Below, piece by piece: positions 8,041-17,662 of a DNA stretch of 32,843 bases. Made by a program: the position numbers and the translations under genes. Positions within the stretch are counted from its first letter, which is position 1. Each line of letters begins with the position of its first letter. The stretch is from positions 1 through 32,843 of the forward strand of contig CANCZH010000010.1 of the NCBI GenBank assembly GCA_947382445.1, given 5' to 3'. The notes below the pieces were generated by a model. That model searched no databases, was not told where the DNA came from, and worked only from the letters and a program-made list of their open reading frames with translations. The stretch is from an uncultured Clostridium sp. Lineage in GTDB: Bacteria; Bacillota_A; Clostridia; TANB77; CAG-508.

Positions 8041-10479
8041 CTATTCTTCATTAGTATTTCCAGCTGGTGTCATTTTTAATTCTTGCCATCTCTCTTTAGA
8101 CATAAGCACTTCACGAGGCTTACTTCCTTGATATCCAGATATAATACCTCTTTGCTCCATTTGATCTATTATCCTTCCAGCACGTGCATAACCAACTTTA
8201 AATCTTCTTTGAATTAATGAAGCAGAAGCAGAACCAATCTCAATAACAGCTTCTATTGCCTCTTCTAGGTATTCGTCAGCCTCATCATCTTCTGAATTTT
8301 CAAGCGTTTCTTTATCAGTAGAATTAGCTTTTTCTATTGATTCCATAATATCGTCACTATAAACAGCTTCTCCATCTCTTTTTAAGAAATCAACAATTTT
8401 TTCAACATCACCATCTGAAATAAAAGCACCTTGAACTCTTGTAGCTTTAGATGCACCAGATGGATAAAATAACATATCACCTTTTCCTAGTAATTTCTCA
8501 GCACCCATTGTGTCCAAGATAGTTCTAGAATCAACTTGTGATGAAACAGCAAATGCAATTCTTGATGGTATATTAGCCTTAATAATACCTGTAATTACAT
8601 CAACAGATGGTCTTTGAGTAGCAATTACTAAGTGCATACCAGCAGCTCTTGCCATTTGTGCGAGTCTACAAATTGCATCTTCAACATCTTTTGGCGAAAC
8701 CATCATTAAATCTGCAAGTTCATCAATAATTATAACAATTTGTGGTAATTTACCATCAACTCCTTCTTTATCTAATGCAGCATTATATCCTTTAATATCT
8801 CTAACATTTTTTTGAGCAAACAAGCTATAACGATTTACCATTTCTTGAACAGCCCAAGCTAAAGCTCCAGCAGCCTTTTTAGGGTCTGTCACAACTGGAA
8901 TTAATAAATGAGGTATTCCATTATATACAGAAAGTTCAACTACCTTTGGATCTACCATTATAAGTTTTACTTCACTAGGTTTAGCTTTATATAAAATACT
9001 TGTAATTAAAGTATTAATACATACTGACTTACCAGAACCTGTTGAACCAGCAATCAAAACATGTGGCATTTTAGCAATATCAGTTACTACCGTATCACCA
9101 GAAGCACCTTTACCAAGTGCAAAAGCAAGTTTCGATTTTGAACTATTAAATTCCTCAGAATCAATAATGTCTCTTAATGGTACAATTTCTTTCTCTTTAT
9201 TTGGAATTTCAATACCTACTGCTTGTTTTCCTGGTATAGGAGCTTCAATTCTTATTGATTCAGCAGCTAAATTAAGTGCAATATCATCTGAAAGCTTAGC
9301 TATTTTACTAACTCTAACTCCCTCAGCAGGTTTTAATTCATAACGTGTTATAGCAGGACCAACAGATACATTTTCAACCTTAGCAGAAACACCAAAACTA
9401 TATAAAGTTTTTTGTAATTTTGTAGCAGTATCTGTTAAAGCTTTTTTGCTTCCTTTAGAAACCTTTCCATCACCTTGTGATAATAACTCAATTGGTGGAA
9501 TTTCATAATTCTCATCATCAACTGTATGTGTATAATGTTCTAATTGTAAAACCGATTTTGTTTTTTCCTCTTTTTCTTCTTGAACTTCTTTAAATATATT
9601 TTCTAATTCATCTGGTTTTGAAGTTTTATCCTCAATAATAATATTTTCTTCTGAATCTTTTTCCTCTTTTTCTTTTTTAGCAAATAAACTAATTTTCTTC
9701 TTTTCTTCTTTTGGTTCATTAAAATGATTTATAACAATTTCATCTTGTAGTAATTCTACTTGTTCATTTTCTTTTATTTTAGGATGACGTTCTCTTTCAG
9801 GATTAGCCTCCATAACATTTCTTCTATTTTTTCTTCTTTCTTCTCTTCTTTCATCAAAAGCTAAACGTTCTTGTTCTCTTCTTTCCATACGTGCTTGCTT
9901 TTTATCTTCATTTCCCTCGATAATATTTATAAGCAATTCCGTTGGATTAATACTCACTAAATATAAAAATGCAACAAGTGCTATTGCTATTGTAAGAACA
10001 GAAGCTCCAAGAGTTCCTATTAAACTAGTAAGTGGCATACCAATTATTGCTCCAATTGCTCCTCCACCTTTATTTTCTGTTCCTAATTTATATGCTTCAC
10101 TAACTACTTCCTCAAAAGTAACATTAGGAGTTAAACTAACTTTTGAAAATTGATAAACATGCATAAGAGTTGTTATACATAGCATGCAAATAATAAATTG
10201 AGTTACTTTAGTAGTAACATATTCGCTTTTTTCTCTCATCAATGAAATAGCTGTAATAAATATTCCAACAGGTATAACATATTTAATTATTCCAATTAAT
10301 CCTCCAATTAATGGACTAATGAATGCTCCAATTTTTCCTGCATTTGTATATATTAAAATTCCTAATAATAAACTAACTATAATCATAATTATAATTAACA
10401 TATCTGGACTTATTGAAACTTTTTTGGTTGGTGCTTTTCTTTTACCACTATTATTTGTTCTCGTTTTTTTTCTACCCAA
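8041..10479 (-). CDS. ftsK: DNA translocase FtsK/SpoIIIE
   Basis: A septum-located ATPase that pumps chromosomal DNA during division or sporulation. About 812 residues from TTG 10479, chosen because GGAGG lies eight bases upstream; longer frames would begin upstream of the apparent -10 box. Four or so membrane segments fill the first 180 residues. A charged linker (about 190-330) follows, then the motor with Walker A GSTGSGKS (about 478-485) and Walker B IIIDELADL (about 583-591). The C-terminal gamma winged-helix (about 740-800, with SASLIQRRFKVGYARAGRII) recognises KOPS/SRS-type DNA. It has its own promoter and leads the operon with the frameshifted gene, the beta-CASP nuclease and GH15. 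Confidence 0.95.
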   Translation of the reverse strand: MGRKKTRTNNSGKRKAPTKKVSISPDMLIIIMIIVSLLLGILIYTNAGKIGAFISPLIGGLIGIIKYVIPVGIFITAISLMREKSEYVTTKVTQFIICMLCITTLMHVYQFSKVSLTPNVTFEEVVSEAYKLGTENKGGGAIGAIIGMPLTSLIGTLGASVLTIAIALVAFLYLVSINPTELLINIIEGNEDKKQARMERREQERLAFDERREERRKNRRNVMEANPERERHPKIKENEQVELLQDEIVINHFNEPKEEKKKISLFAKKEKEEKDSEENIIIEDKTSKPDELENIFKEVQEEKEEKTKSVLQLEHYTHTVDDENYEIPPIELLSQGDGKVSKGSKKALTDTATKLQKTLYSFGVSAKVENVSVGPAITRYELKPAEGVRVSKIAKLSDDIALNLAAESIRIEAPIPGKQAVGIEIPNKEKEIVPLRDIIDSEEFNSSKSKLAFALGKGASGDTVVTDIAKMPHVLIAGSTGSGKSVCINTLITSILYKAKPSEVKLIMVDPKVVELSVYNGIPHLLIPVVTDPKKAAGALAWAVQEMVNRYSLFAQKNVRDIKGYNAALDKEGVDGKLPQIVIIIDELADLMMVSPKDVEDAICRLAQMARAAGMHLVIATQRPSVDVITGIIKANIPSRIAFAVSSQVDSRTILDTMGAEKLLGKGDMLFYPSGASKATRVQGAFISDGDVEKIVDFLKRDGEAVYSDDIMESIEKANSTDKETLENSEDDEADEYLEEAIEAVIEIGSASASLIQRRFKVGYARAGRIIDQMEQRGIISGYQGSKPREVLMSKERWQELKMTPAGNTNEE

Positions 10480-10506
10480 AGTACTCCCCTCCATTTTACA
10501 CACAAC

Positions 10507-10535
10507 ATTATACCAAAACCAATAAAAAAAGAACA
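10507..10535 (-). promoter_or_regulatory. Promoter of ftsK
   Basis: A perfect TATAAT lies at 10512-10507 on the minus strand, about 28 bases before the TTG start. The -35 region is weak and T-rich. The promoter sits just past the terminator of the preceding gene, so ftsK begins a new transcript with a leader of about 20 bases. Confidence 0.6.
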
Positions 10536-10577
10536 CATTTTTAAAGATTTTTTTACTTTAAAAATGTATTCTTTTTT
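10525..10577. terminator. Terminator hairpin, likely bidirectional
   Basis: A 22-base arm at 10525-10546 pairs with 10556-10577 with a single mismatch. A-runs and T-runs flank it, so it could act on either strand. Its first bases overlap the stop codon of the coiled-coil gene ending at 10576, separating that gene from ftsK. Confidence 0.85.
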
Positions 10578-11055
10578 ATTTTAATTCTTTTCTATTATTT
10601 TTTATTGTATTTACTGCACTATCAATTGTACTTTGAGCAGCTTCTATATTAGTTTTTAAAGTTAAAATAGTTTCCTCAACCTCACTTAAAATATTATCTG
10701 CATATTCCTTCGTTCCTTCAGACATCTGCCTAGAAATTTCATTTGCAGATTCAATTATTCTCTGCTTTTCATCATAAGCTTTTCTTGTTATCTCATGTTC
10801 ATCAATCATAGCAATAATTCTATTCTCAGCCTCTTTAACAATATCTTCACCCTCTTTTTCAGCCTCTTGAATTATTCTAGTACGCTCTTCTTTAACCCAT
10901 TTAGCCTGTTTAAGTTCATCAGGCAATTTAAGTCTAATTTCTTTTATTATATCTGAAATTTCATCTTTGTCTACAATAACTTTATTTGAAAAAGGTAATG
11001 TTCTACTATTTTCTAATAAATCTTCAATTGTTTCTAAAAGAGTAAATATCTCCAT
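10576..11055 (-). CDS. Unknown coiled-coil protein
   Basis: 159 residues, almost wholly helical and rich in Glu, Lys and Ile. No membrane segment and no catalytic motif are visible. The heptad-like stretch from about residue 50 to 150 (EAEKEGEDIVKEAENRI and onward) resembles V-type ATPase subunit E/H or F-type b stalk helices, and relatives in Clostridia are often labelled ATPase on that basis. No other ATPase genes lie nearby, so I do not accept that role. It begins behind AAAGGAG and follows rsmD by 28 bases, suggesting cotranscription. It ends directly in a strong terminator. Confidence 0.8.
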   Translation of the reverse strand: MEIFTLLETIEDLLENSRTLPFSNKVIVDKDEISDIIKEIRLKLPDELKQAKWVKEERTRIIQEAEKEGEDIVKEAENRIIAMIDEHEITRKAYDEKQRIIESANEISRQMSEGTKEYADNILSEVEETILTLKTNIEAAQSTIDSAVNTIKNNRKELK

Positions 11056-11083
11056 TTGCTACTCCTTTCAAGTATATCGAGTT

Positions 11084-11638
11084 TCATCTGTTCAAAAACA
11101 TGAGACTCACACGCCCATACTTTCGCATATCAAAAATGTTTACATTTAAATCCTTTATCTCCTCTTGAACTCTATCTGGTTCATCAGTTTCAACAACTAT
11201 AATAGCATCCTCATTTAAAAGATCTAAATCAACAATTCTTTTAACAGATTTATAAATCAAATCTGTTTTATAAGGTGGATCCAAAAAAACAATATCTAAT
11301 TTTATTTCATTTTTTTCTATTTGTTTTAGTGCCACTTCAAAATCATTCTTTATTAATAAAGATTTCTCACCAAATCTAGTTTTTTCAATATTTTTTTCTA
11401 TAATACTTACTGCATTTCTATTATGTTCACAAAATATAGCCATGCTAGCTCCTCTACTAATAGACTCTAAACCTAATGCACCAGAACCAGCAAACAAATC
11501 CAATACAACTGCATCTTGAACCCTAAAATTTAATATATTAAATAACGGTTCTTTAATTCTATCTAATGTAGGTCTTGTATTGAATCCATCTAATGTATAT
11601 AATTTTGTTCCTCTAGCAATCCCACTAATGATTCTCAT
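11084..11638 (-). CDS. rsmD: 16S rRNA (guanine(966)-N(2))-methyltransferase RsmD
   Basis: Methylates G966 of 16S rRNA using S-adenosylmethionine. 184 residues, the normal length. It opens with the family signature MRIISGIARGTKL. The SAM-binding loop LDLFAGSGALGLE is near residues 46-58 and the catalytic FLDPPYK near 117-123. The start is supported by AGAGGA nine bases upstream. In many Clostridia rsmD is followed by coaD; here the coiled-coil gene takes that place. Confidence 0.95.
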   Translation of the reverse strand: MRIISGIARGTKLYTLDGFNTRPTLDRIKEPLFNILNFRVQDAVVLDLFAGSGALGLESISRGASMAIFCEHNRNAVSIIEKNIEKTRFGEKSLLIKNDFEVALKQIEKNEIKLDIVFLDPPYKTDLIYKSVKRIVDLDLLNEDAIIVVETDEPDRVQEEIKDLNVNIFDMRKYGRVSLMFLNR

Positions 11639-11744
11639 ATAAATACTTTTCCTCTAATTATATATGTATATTTTATTTTAAATATAAAATAAGTCAATAA
11701 GATTTACACAAATGTAAAAAATACTTAATTTTTTTGTAATATGC

Positions 11745-11771
11745 AAAAAAAGGTTGATTTTTAAATCAACC
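11745..11771 (-). terminator. Terminator after divIVA
   Basis: GGTTGATT (11752-11759) pairs with AATCAACC (11764-11771). Read on the minus strand the stem is followed by seven T. It begins about 18 bases after the divIVA stop and closes the sepF-divIVA transcript. Confidence 0.85.
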
Positions 11772-11789
11772 TTTAATTTTTATCTTTTG

Positions 11790-12239
11790 TTAATCTTCTT
11801 TCATATCCTTTAGTAACTCTAATTGAGAAATTAATAAAGCTTCCATTTTTGCTCTGTAAATGTCAAATTGTTTTTTAGTCTCTGAAAATTCTCTTCTTCT
11901 TGTCTCTAAATCTTTTGTAACTTCATCCACTTGGTCTTGCATTTTTGACCTAGCATTTCTAATGATACTATCAGCTTCATCTTGTGCATTACTCTTTATA
12001 TCATCAGCAGTCTTTTGTGCCATAACTAAAGTATTCTGTAAAGTTTGTTCAATAGTCTTATATCTTTCTAAATCACTTTTTAGTCTTTCTATTTCTGCAT
12101 TTAATTCTGAATTATCTTTATATAACTTTTCATAATTAACTGTAATTTCATCTAAAAAATCATCTACTTCATCTACATTATACCCATTCATCATTTGTTT
12201 TTGAAATTTTTTATTTTCAATGTCTAGTGGTGTAAGCAT
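11790..12239 (-). CDS. divIVA: Cell-division protein DivIVA
   Basis: 149 residues. The N-terminal lipid-binding domain MLTPLDIENKKFQKQM...GYNVDEVDDFLDEI is the DivIVA signature and binds curved membrane at poles and septa. The rest is a continuous coiled coil (about residues 30-145) for oligomerisation. Start ATG has AGGAGG seven bases upstream. It lies 20 bases behind sepF and ends at a terminator, so the two septum proteins are made from one mRNA. Confidence 0.93.
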   Translation of the reverse strand: MLTPLDIENKKFQKQMMNGYNVDEVDDFLDEITVNYEKLYKDNSELNAEIERLKSDLERYKTIEQTLQNTLVMAQKTADDIKSNAQDEADSIIRNARSKMQDQVDEVTKDLETRRREFSETKKQFDIYRAKMEALLISQLELLKDMKED

Positions 12240-12259
12240 TACTATTCCTCCTATTTTGT

Positions 12260-12739
12260 TTATTTAAGCCATGAAACAGAAAGTTTATTTTTTATTTCCT
12301 CTCTTGTCATATCATTAACTATATCATAATTAAATGGTGCAACTATAAATATAGAATTAGAAACTTTTTCAAAGTGTCCATCAAGAACCTTAACAGCTCC
12401 ACTAATAACATCTAGAATTCTTCTTGCCACATCTTTATTAACATATTCTAGATTTACTACTATAGCATTTTTTTCTCTTAACAATATACAAATATCCTCT
12501 GCTTGTTCAAAAGACGTTGGCTTAGCAATTTTCATTTTTATTTGTTGTTGTGACATATTAACAACTTTATTTTTTCTATTTTTAAATAATCCTCTCTCTT
12601 CTTCTTCATCTTGAATTTCATCTTCGCCATCATAAGAATAAGGATATTCATTATCTATCATTTCTTCTTCATCTTCTTGAGCTTCTCCATTATCTACACC
12701 TAAAAAATCTAATATTTTATTTACAACTGCGTTAGCCAT
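12260..12739 (-). CDS. sepF: Cell-division protein SepF
   Basis: Cytoplasmic membrane-binding partner of FtsZ that shapes the division septum. 159 residues. The short N-terminal amphipathic helix (MANAVVNKILDFLG) is followed by an acidic linker and the SepF domain (about 75-157, beginning KIAKPTSFEQAEDIC and including DVISGAVKVLDGHFEKV). The start has GGGAGG upstream. It opens the sepF-divIVA pair behind its own promoter. Confidence 0.93.
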   Translation of the reverse strand: MANAVVNKILDFLGVDNGEAQEDEEEMIDNEYPYSYDGEDEIQDEEEERGLFKNRKNKVVNMSQQQIKMKIAKPTSFEQAEDICILLREKNAIVVNLEYVNKDVARRILDVISGAVKVLDGHFEKVSNSIFIVAPFNYDIVNDMTREEIKNKLSVSWLK

Positions 12740-12785
12740 TTACTTTCCTCCCAAAATCATCGTTTTAATTTTAATTACTGCATAT

Positions 12786-12814
12786 AGTATCCTTCTTTTC
12801 TAAAAATATGTCAA
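12786..12814 (-). promoter_or_regulatory. Promoter of sepF-divIVA
   Basis: Consensus TTGACA (12814-12809), a 17-base spacer and GATACT (12791-12786) on the minus strand. The predicted start site leaves a leader of about 40 bases before sepF. Confidence 0.65.
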
Positions 12815-12869
12815 TAACTTTTGTTTTTTTGTTATAAAAAAATAATCTCTTTGTAATATTATTGTAATA

Positions 12870-14078
12870 TTATTTATATTTAACTGTAATCCTATCATAT
12901 TGTTTAATAGTATACATATTTATTATTGTCTCATATGAATACCCCATATCTTGTAATTCTTTTGAAGAATAATTATCAATTATAGCATAAGAGTCATTTT
13001 GGGCTAATACTTTTATTAAAACTCTTGCACTATACCCTGCTCTATTTCTTTCAACATACTTTTTTCCATCTTCTTCAATTATTGCTGAATTAGGAACTTT
13101 AAGTCCACTATGTTGCCACCAAATAACATTAACTGAAAGTTTTCTATAATTAATAAGTTTCTCTGGTAAATCACTAATTTTAAAAATAATTATTCTTGAA
13201 TTTTCTTCTTCATTTATTTGAATAACTTCAGCATTAAAAATCTTTTCAGTATCTATCTCAATTCTTGCTGTATCACCTATTTTTGTAGTCATCGCCTTTT
13301 CTGAATCCATTTCAATTGCCAAATAAGAAGCAAACTCTGTTATAACTTTTCCTTTTTGATTATTAGTTTCAATTAAATCGGCAGTCTTTAAATTTAATCC
13401 ATTTAAAAAGTCTTTTGTCAAATAACTAAAATCTTTCGTTGTAAAAACATTTTCTAAATTATCTATTCTATAAGAAATAATTCCGCTATAGTCTGATTTT
13501 ATCTCCTCTGCACCATCTGTCAATTTATTCAAATATGATTTCTTTTGCTCAATAAGCTCTTTTAAATATGAACCTGTTTTACTCGAATCACCAATTATTG
13601 TAGAAATTTTATATGTATAATCATTAATCTCTTTTTTATAATTATTTATTTCTTCAATATTATTAGTTTTATAAATCTTCTCTTCTAATTCTTTAATATT
13701 ATTTTTTAAAGTATCTATATCAGTTGTATAAATTGTTTCTTCATTTTTTTGTGCTTCTGCAATTTTTTTATCAATCTCTGCAATTTCATTTTTTATAGTA
13801 TCTTCACCATTAACATAGTATCTAAATACTGGATCACCTTTAGCAACCTTTTTTCCTTCTGAAATAGTTTTTTCCATTCCATTCATATAATTTTCTCCTT
13901 GTAAAACTACTTCATCTCTAATTACATAAGCATCAACAGTTTCTTCTAAATTTAAAATTCCATCTTCAACAACAAAAGTATCATTTGGACTCATTACAAG
14001 ACCAATCGTATTATATACTAAATAAATAACCAAAATAATTACAAGAAAAACGTATAAAATTTTCTTTTGTTTTTTCAC
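12870..14078 (-). CDS. HlyD-like membrane-anchored adaptor protein
   Basis: About 402 residues from GTG 14078, which overlaps the miaA stop by one base; TTG 14087 is an alternative but sits too close to the GGA site. An N-terminal membrane segment (about residues 4-24) is followed by a lipoyl/barrel part containing a long helical hairpin (about 100-180). A second beta domain (about 240-345) resembles the barrel of HlyD/RND adaptors. In Clostridia such proteins are found near sepF and lack an adjacent exporter, as here. No transport partner is visible, so efflux is not established; a role in the envelope near the division genes is possible. Confidence 0.7.
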   Translation of the reverse strand: MKKQKKILYVFLVIILVIYLVYNTIGLVMSPNDTFVVEDGILNLEETVDAYVIRDEVVLQGENYMNGMEKTISEGKKVAKGDPVFRYYVNGEDTIKNEIAEIDKKIAEAQKNEETIYTTDIDTLKNNIKELEEKIYKTNNIEEINNYKKEINDYTYKISTIIGDSSKTGSYLKELIEQKKSYLNKLTDGAEEIKSDYSGIISYRIDNLENVFTTKDFSYLTKDFLNGLNLKTADLIETNNQKGKVITEFASYLAIEMDSEKAMTTKIGDTARIEIDTEKIFNAEVIQINEEENSRIIIFKISDLPEKLINYRKLSVNVIWWQHSGLKVPNSAIIEEDGKKYVERNRAGYSARVLIKVLAQNDSYAIIDNYSSKELQDMGYSYETIINMYTIKQYDRITVKYK

Positions 14079-15019
14079 TATATACAATCTTCCTTTCTCT
14101 TTTCAAAAACTTGTAAAATAGTATTAATGTTCTCCTCCTTTGAATTTAAACCATCAATCCAAACAATATCCTTATTCTTTCTAAACCATGTAAGCTGTCT
14201 TTTAGCATATCTTCTAGATTCCTGTTTAATTTTTTCTATCATTTCATTTTCAGTTATTTCTTCATTTAAAAACTCAACTACTTCTTTATATCCTAATCCT
14301 TGCATTGCAGTTGGAAATTTTTCATACTTCTTTACAATACTTTTAACTTCATTAACTAATCCTTGTTTAATCATTAAATCAACTCTAAGATTAATTCTCT
14401 CATAAAGTTTTTCTCTATCCATATTTATAGCAAAAACTCTATAATCATATTTAACACCATTTATTCTTGAAATTCTCTCCATTTCAGTTTTAGTCTTACC
14501 TGTTAATTTATAAATTTCCAGAATTCTTGTTATTCTTTTTTTATCATTAGGACTTATTTTTTCCATAGCTTCTTTATCAATCTTTTTAGCTTCCTCATAT
14601 AATTCAAGTAAACCATCTTCTGTTTCAGCCCTAGACATAAGCTCATTTCTATAATCTTCATCAAATTCAATATCAGGATACTCAATACCATAAACTAAAG
14701 TATCAATATACAATCCAGTTCCCCCAACAACAATAGGAACTTTTCCCTTTTCTAAAATCTCCTCAATTTTCTTCTCTGCATCAATTTTAAAATCCGCAAC
14801 AGAATATCTTTCATCAGGAGAAACAAAATCAATTAAATGATGCGGAATTCCATCCATTTCATCTGGCAATGGCTTAGCAGTACCAATAGTCATATCCTTA
14901 TAAATCTGCATCGAATCAGCAGAAATAACCTCACCATTCATTCTTTTAGCAAGCTCCACGCCCAAAGAAGTCTTCCCAGAAGCAGTAGGACCACTAATAA
15001 CAATAACCTTAGGTTTCAT
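14078..15019 (-). CDS. miaA: tRNA dimethylallyltransferase MiaA
   Basis: Adds a dimethylallyl group to A37 of tRNAs reading codons that start with U. 313 residues. P-loop GPTASGKTSLG at about 9-19, the following SADSMQIYKDM motif, GGTGLYIDTLVYG near 99-111, and a C-terminal RYAKRQLTWFRK signature (about 268-279). The Asp in SADSMQIY is the expected catalytic residue. Its stop codon overlaps the GTG start of the HlyD-like gene. Upstream lies the palindromic element after mutL. Confidence 0.95.
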   Translation of the reverse strand: MKPKVIVISGPTASGKTSLGVELAKRMNGEVISADSMQIYKDMTIGTAKPLPDEMDGIPHHLIDFVSPDERYSVADFKIDAEKKIEEILEKGKVPIVVGGTGLYIDTLVYGIEYPDIEFDEDYRNELMSRAETEDGLLELYEEAKKIDKEAMEKISPNDKKRITRILEIYKLTGKTKTEMERISRINGVKYDYRVFAINMDREKLYERINLRVDLMIKQGLVNEVKSIVKKYEKFPTAMQGLGYKEVVEFLNEEITENEMIEKIKQESRRYAKRQLTWFRKNKDIVWIDGLNSKEENINTILQVFEKRKEDCI

Positions 15020-15075
15020 TTTTCACTCCTCTATGATTGCATTAAAATACATGTTAATAATTCTAATATTGTATA

Positions 15076-15219
15076 AATAAAATTAGATATTAATTCTTAG
15101 CGACGCGCAGTTTCGAAGCTTTGAATAGAAGTTGTAAAAGCTTGCTTTGTACAACTTCTTCAAATGCGAGCAGCAAGGAGCAAGAAATAATATATAATTT
15201 TATCTATTCAAGAATTAAT
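15076..15219. repeat. Palindromic intergenic element
   Basis: The sequence folds back on itself. ATAAAATTA near 15076 pairs with the complement near 15204. The centre is a strong stem in which AGAAGTTGTA pairs with TACAACTTCT around a nested AAAG/CTTT. A further inverted pair, ATTAATTCTT (15089-15098) and AAGAATTAAT (15210-15219), lies outside. It is markedly more GC-rich than its surroundings between 15099 and 15185. No long T run follows either arm, so it is not an ordinary terminator. It lies between the mutL stop and miaA. Confidence 0.7.
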
Positions 15220-15220
15220 T

Positions 15221-17479
15221 TTATTTTCTAGAAAATTTACGCTCAATCTCATACTTAGACATCCTAATAGCAGTAGGCCTACCATGAGGACAAGTAAAAG
15301 GATTTGGAAGCTCCAAAAGCCTCTCCATCAACTTATCAACCTCAGCCTCAGTCAACTTCATCTTAGCCTTAACAGCAGACTTACAAGCAATAGTAGCAAT
15401 AAACCTATCCTCTTTGTCCTGTCTATCAGTTCTAGAATAATTATCAATTTCATCCAATAATTCTAGAAATAACTGCTTAGTATTCATATCCATACAAATA
15501 TTAGGAACACCATTCAATTTTATAGTATTTTCACCAAAAGCCTCCAATGAAAAACCAGCTCTCTCAAACATATCTACATTTTCCGTAATCAATTCTTTTT
15601 CTTTATGAGAAAGAGTTATAATATCAGGTAAAAGCATAAGTTGAGAATCCTTATCAGTATCACTATAATAATTCTTCTTAACCTTTTCATACATAATTCT
15701 CTCATGAGCAGCATGTTGATCAATAATATAAATCTCATTTTCAATTTCAACAATTATATAAGTTGAAAATGCTATACCAAGAAATTTATAATTCTTTCCA
15801 ACCATATTTTTAAATTCTTCAATCTGTTCAGAATTATGTTCTGTTATAACATTTTCATTTTCTTCTGCTTTTTCTGATTCAGTTTCTATTTTTTCTGGTT
15901 CAATATCTATTTTATCTATTTCATCTGGTCTTACAGAACCAATTATTTCATCAAAAACTTTTTTCTCCGAATCTGAAAGTTCTTTAATATCAGTAGTCTG
16001 AGCAACTTTATTTCCAAAAACTTTTGTATACATATCATCAAAACTATTTTCACCTTCTGGAATATGACTCTCTATTTTAGAATTCTCTATTGCCTCTCTT
16101 TGTTTTATTAACTCCTCTGTCATTTGTTCAACTTGTGATTCAGATGGAACAATCACATCTGTCTTTTCATCTTTCTCATTATTCTCTCCTACTTCAACTT
16201 CACTTTCATCTGAATCAATAATAGGTACAGGAGTATACACAGAAGAAGTTTCAGAAACGCCAAATTTCTCTAAAGCTTTTTCGCTACCTTCTAATACATC
16301 TTTATCAATTTCATTTTCATCTTGTAAATGTTTATTCTTTTTAGAAAACTCTTTATCATTTTTTATAGTTTCAATTACAGCCTGTAATTCATCTTGAACA
16401 ATTTCTTTTTTAGTTTCAGTAACATCCTCTTTTTCTTCTTTTATTAGTTCCTTAACTTCTTCTTTTTCATGAACAACACTTTCAACTAATTCTTTCTTAG
16501 TTAACGCCTCTTTTATTGCGTAATACACAGCCTTAAATACCTTATTTTCTTCTTCAAATCTAACCTCTAATTTAGCTGGATGAACATTAACATCAACCAT
16601 ACTTGGATCCATTTGAATATTTAATACTAAAAATCCATATTTATTTATTGGAATCATACCTTTAAAAGCTTGTTCTGCCGCAGCAGTTAAAGTTCTGTCC
16701 TTAATATATCTACCATTAATAAAATATAATTGATTAGTACGATTTGATCTAGCAATTTCTGGTTTACCAACAACTCCTGTAACCCTTATTCCCTCATACT
16801 CATAATCTGTTTGTATTATAGCTTCAGCAATATCTTTACCATAAATACTATATATTACACTTTTCTCATCATCATTTCCATTTGTTTGAATTATTGTTTT
16901 TCCAGAACTAATTAATTTAAAAGATATATGCTTATTAACCAAGGCTAATCTTGTAATTGTATCTTCAATGTATCCAGATTCAGTGTAATCCTTTTTTAAA
17001 AATTTATAACGAACTGGTGTATTATAAAATAAATTTTTAACAGTTATAGTAGTACCAATAGGAGCTCCAACTTCACTTTGTTCAAGAGTTTTTCCACCCT
17101 CAACAATAATTTTATGACCAATACTACTATCAGAAGTTCTTGATACCATTTCAACATTTGCAATAGCAGCAATACTAGCTAGTGCCTCACCTCTGAACCC
17201 CATAGACATTACTTTCAAAATATCCTCTGCTTTTCTTATTTTACTAGTAGCATGTCTTTCAAAAGCAATTTCCATATCATCTTCTGGAATACCTTTTCCA
17301 TTATCAGAAATACGAATAAAAGAAATACCTCCATTTTTTATTTCAACTGTAATCTTAGTTGCTCCTGCATCTATTGAGTTTTCAACCATCTCTTTTACAA
17401 CTGAGGCAGGTCTTTCAATAACTTCTCCAGCAGCTATTTTATTAATTGTTAAATCATCTAATAATACAATATTTCCCAT
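15221..17479 (-). CDS. mutL: DNA mismatch repair protein MutL (endonuclease type)
   Basis: 752 residues. The GHKL ATPase domain (about 1-330) carries NKIAAGEVIERPASVVKEMV, DNGKGI, HATSKI and GFRGEAL. A long acidic Glu/Lys/Ser linker runs from about 340 to 560. The C-terminal domain has the three endonuclease motifs DQHAAHERI, ACKSAVKA and CPHGRPT, so this is a nicking MutL as in bacteria lacking MutH. The linker is longer than in many relatives. No mutS lies next to it. Start ATG is preceded by GGAGG. Codon use matches its neighbours. Confidence 0.95.
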   Translation of the reverse strand: MGNIVLLDDLTINKIAAGEVIERPASVVKEMVENSIDAGATKITVEIKNGGISFIRISDNGKGIPEDDMEIAFERHATSKIRKAEDILKVMSMGFRGEALASIAAIANVEMVSRTSDSSIGHKIIVEGGKTLEQSEVGAPIGTTITVKNLFYNTPVRYKFLKKDYTESGYIEDTITRLALVNKHISFKLISSGKTIIQTNGNDDEKSVIYSIYGKDIAEAIIQTDYEYEGIRVTGVVGKPEIARSNRTNQLYFINGRYIKDRTLTAAAEQAFKGMIPINKYGFLVLNIQMDPSMVDVNVHPAKLEVRFEEENKVFKAVYYAIKEALTKKELVESVVHEKEEVKELIKEEKEDVTETKKEIVQDELQAVIETIKNDKEFSKKNKHLQDENEIDKDVLEGSEKALEKFGVSETSSVYTPVPIIDSDESEVEVGENNEKDEKTDVIVPSESQVEQMTEELIKQREAIENSKIESHIPEGENSFDDMYTKVFGNKVAQTTDIKELSDSEKKVFDEIIGSVRPDEIDKIDIEPEKIETESEKAEENENVITEHNSEQIEEFKNMVGKNYKFLGIAFSTYIIVEIENEIYIIDQHAAHERIMYEKVKKNYYSDTDKDSQLMLLPDIITLSHKEKELITENVDMFERAGFSLEAFGENTIKLNGVPNICMDMNTKQLFLELLDEIDNYSRTDRQDKEDRFIATIACKSAVKAKMKLTEAEVDKLMERLLELPNPFTCPHGRPTAIRMSKYEIERKFSRK

Positions 17480-17574
17480 ATCTCATTCCTCCAAAACTTA
17501 AACATCCCATTACTTTGTCAGTATTATATCACTAAATAAATTTATTTGTATAGAATTTTATTTATTTTTTAGTA

Positions 17575-17601
17575 ACACTTTTCTTTAAAAATCATAGTAT
17601 A
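17575..17601 (+). promoter_or_regulatory. Possible sporulation-type promoter for the small Cys-rich gene
   Basis: CATAGTATA (17593-17601) fits the CATAnnnTA -10 pattern recognised by sigma-K. An AC dinucleotide lies 16 bases upstream (17575-17576), close to the sigma-K -35. The motif is short and the region AT-rich, so a chance match is possible. Confidence 0.3.
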
Positions 17602-17662
17602 TAACATACTAAGGATTTACAAAAAGCTTCAAGCTTGAAATACTTAAAAGGGGGGATATACG

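Noticed and set aside
10576..11055. V-type ATPase subunit
   Set aside because: Only general helical similarity; no other ATPase subunit genes are nearby.
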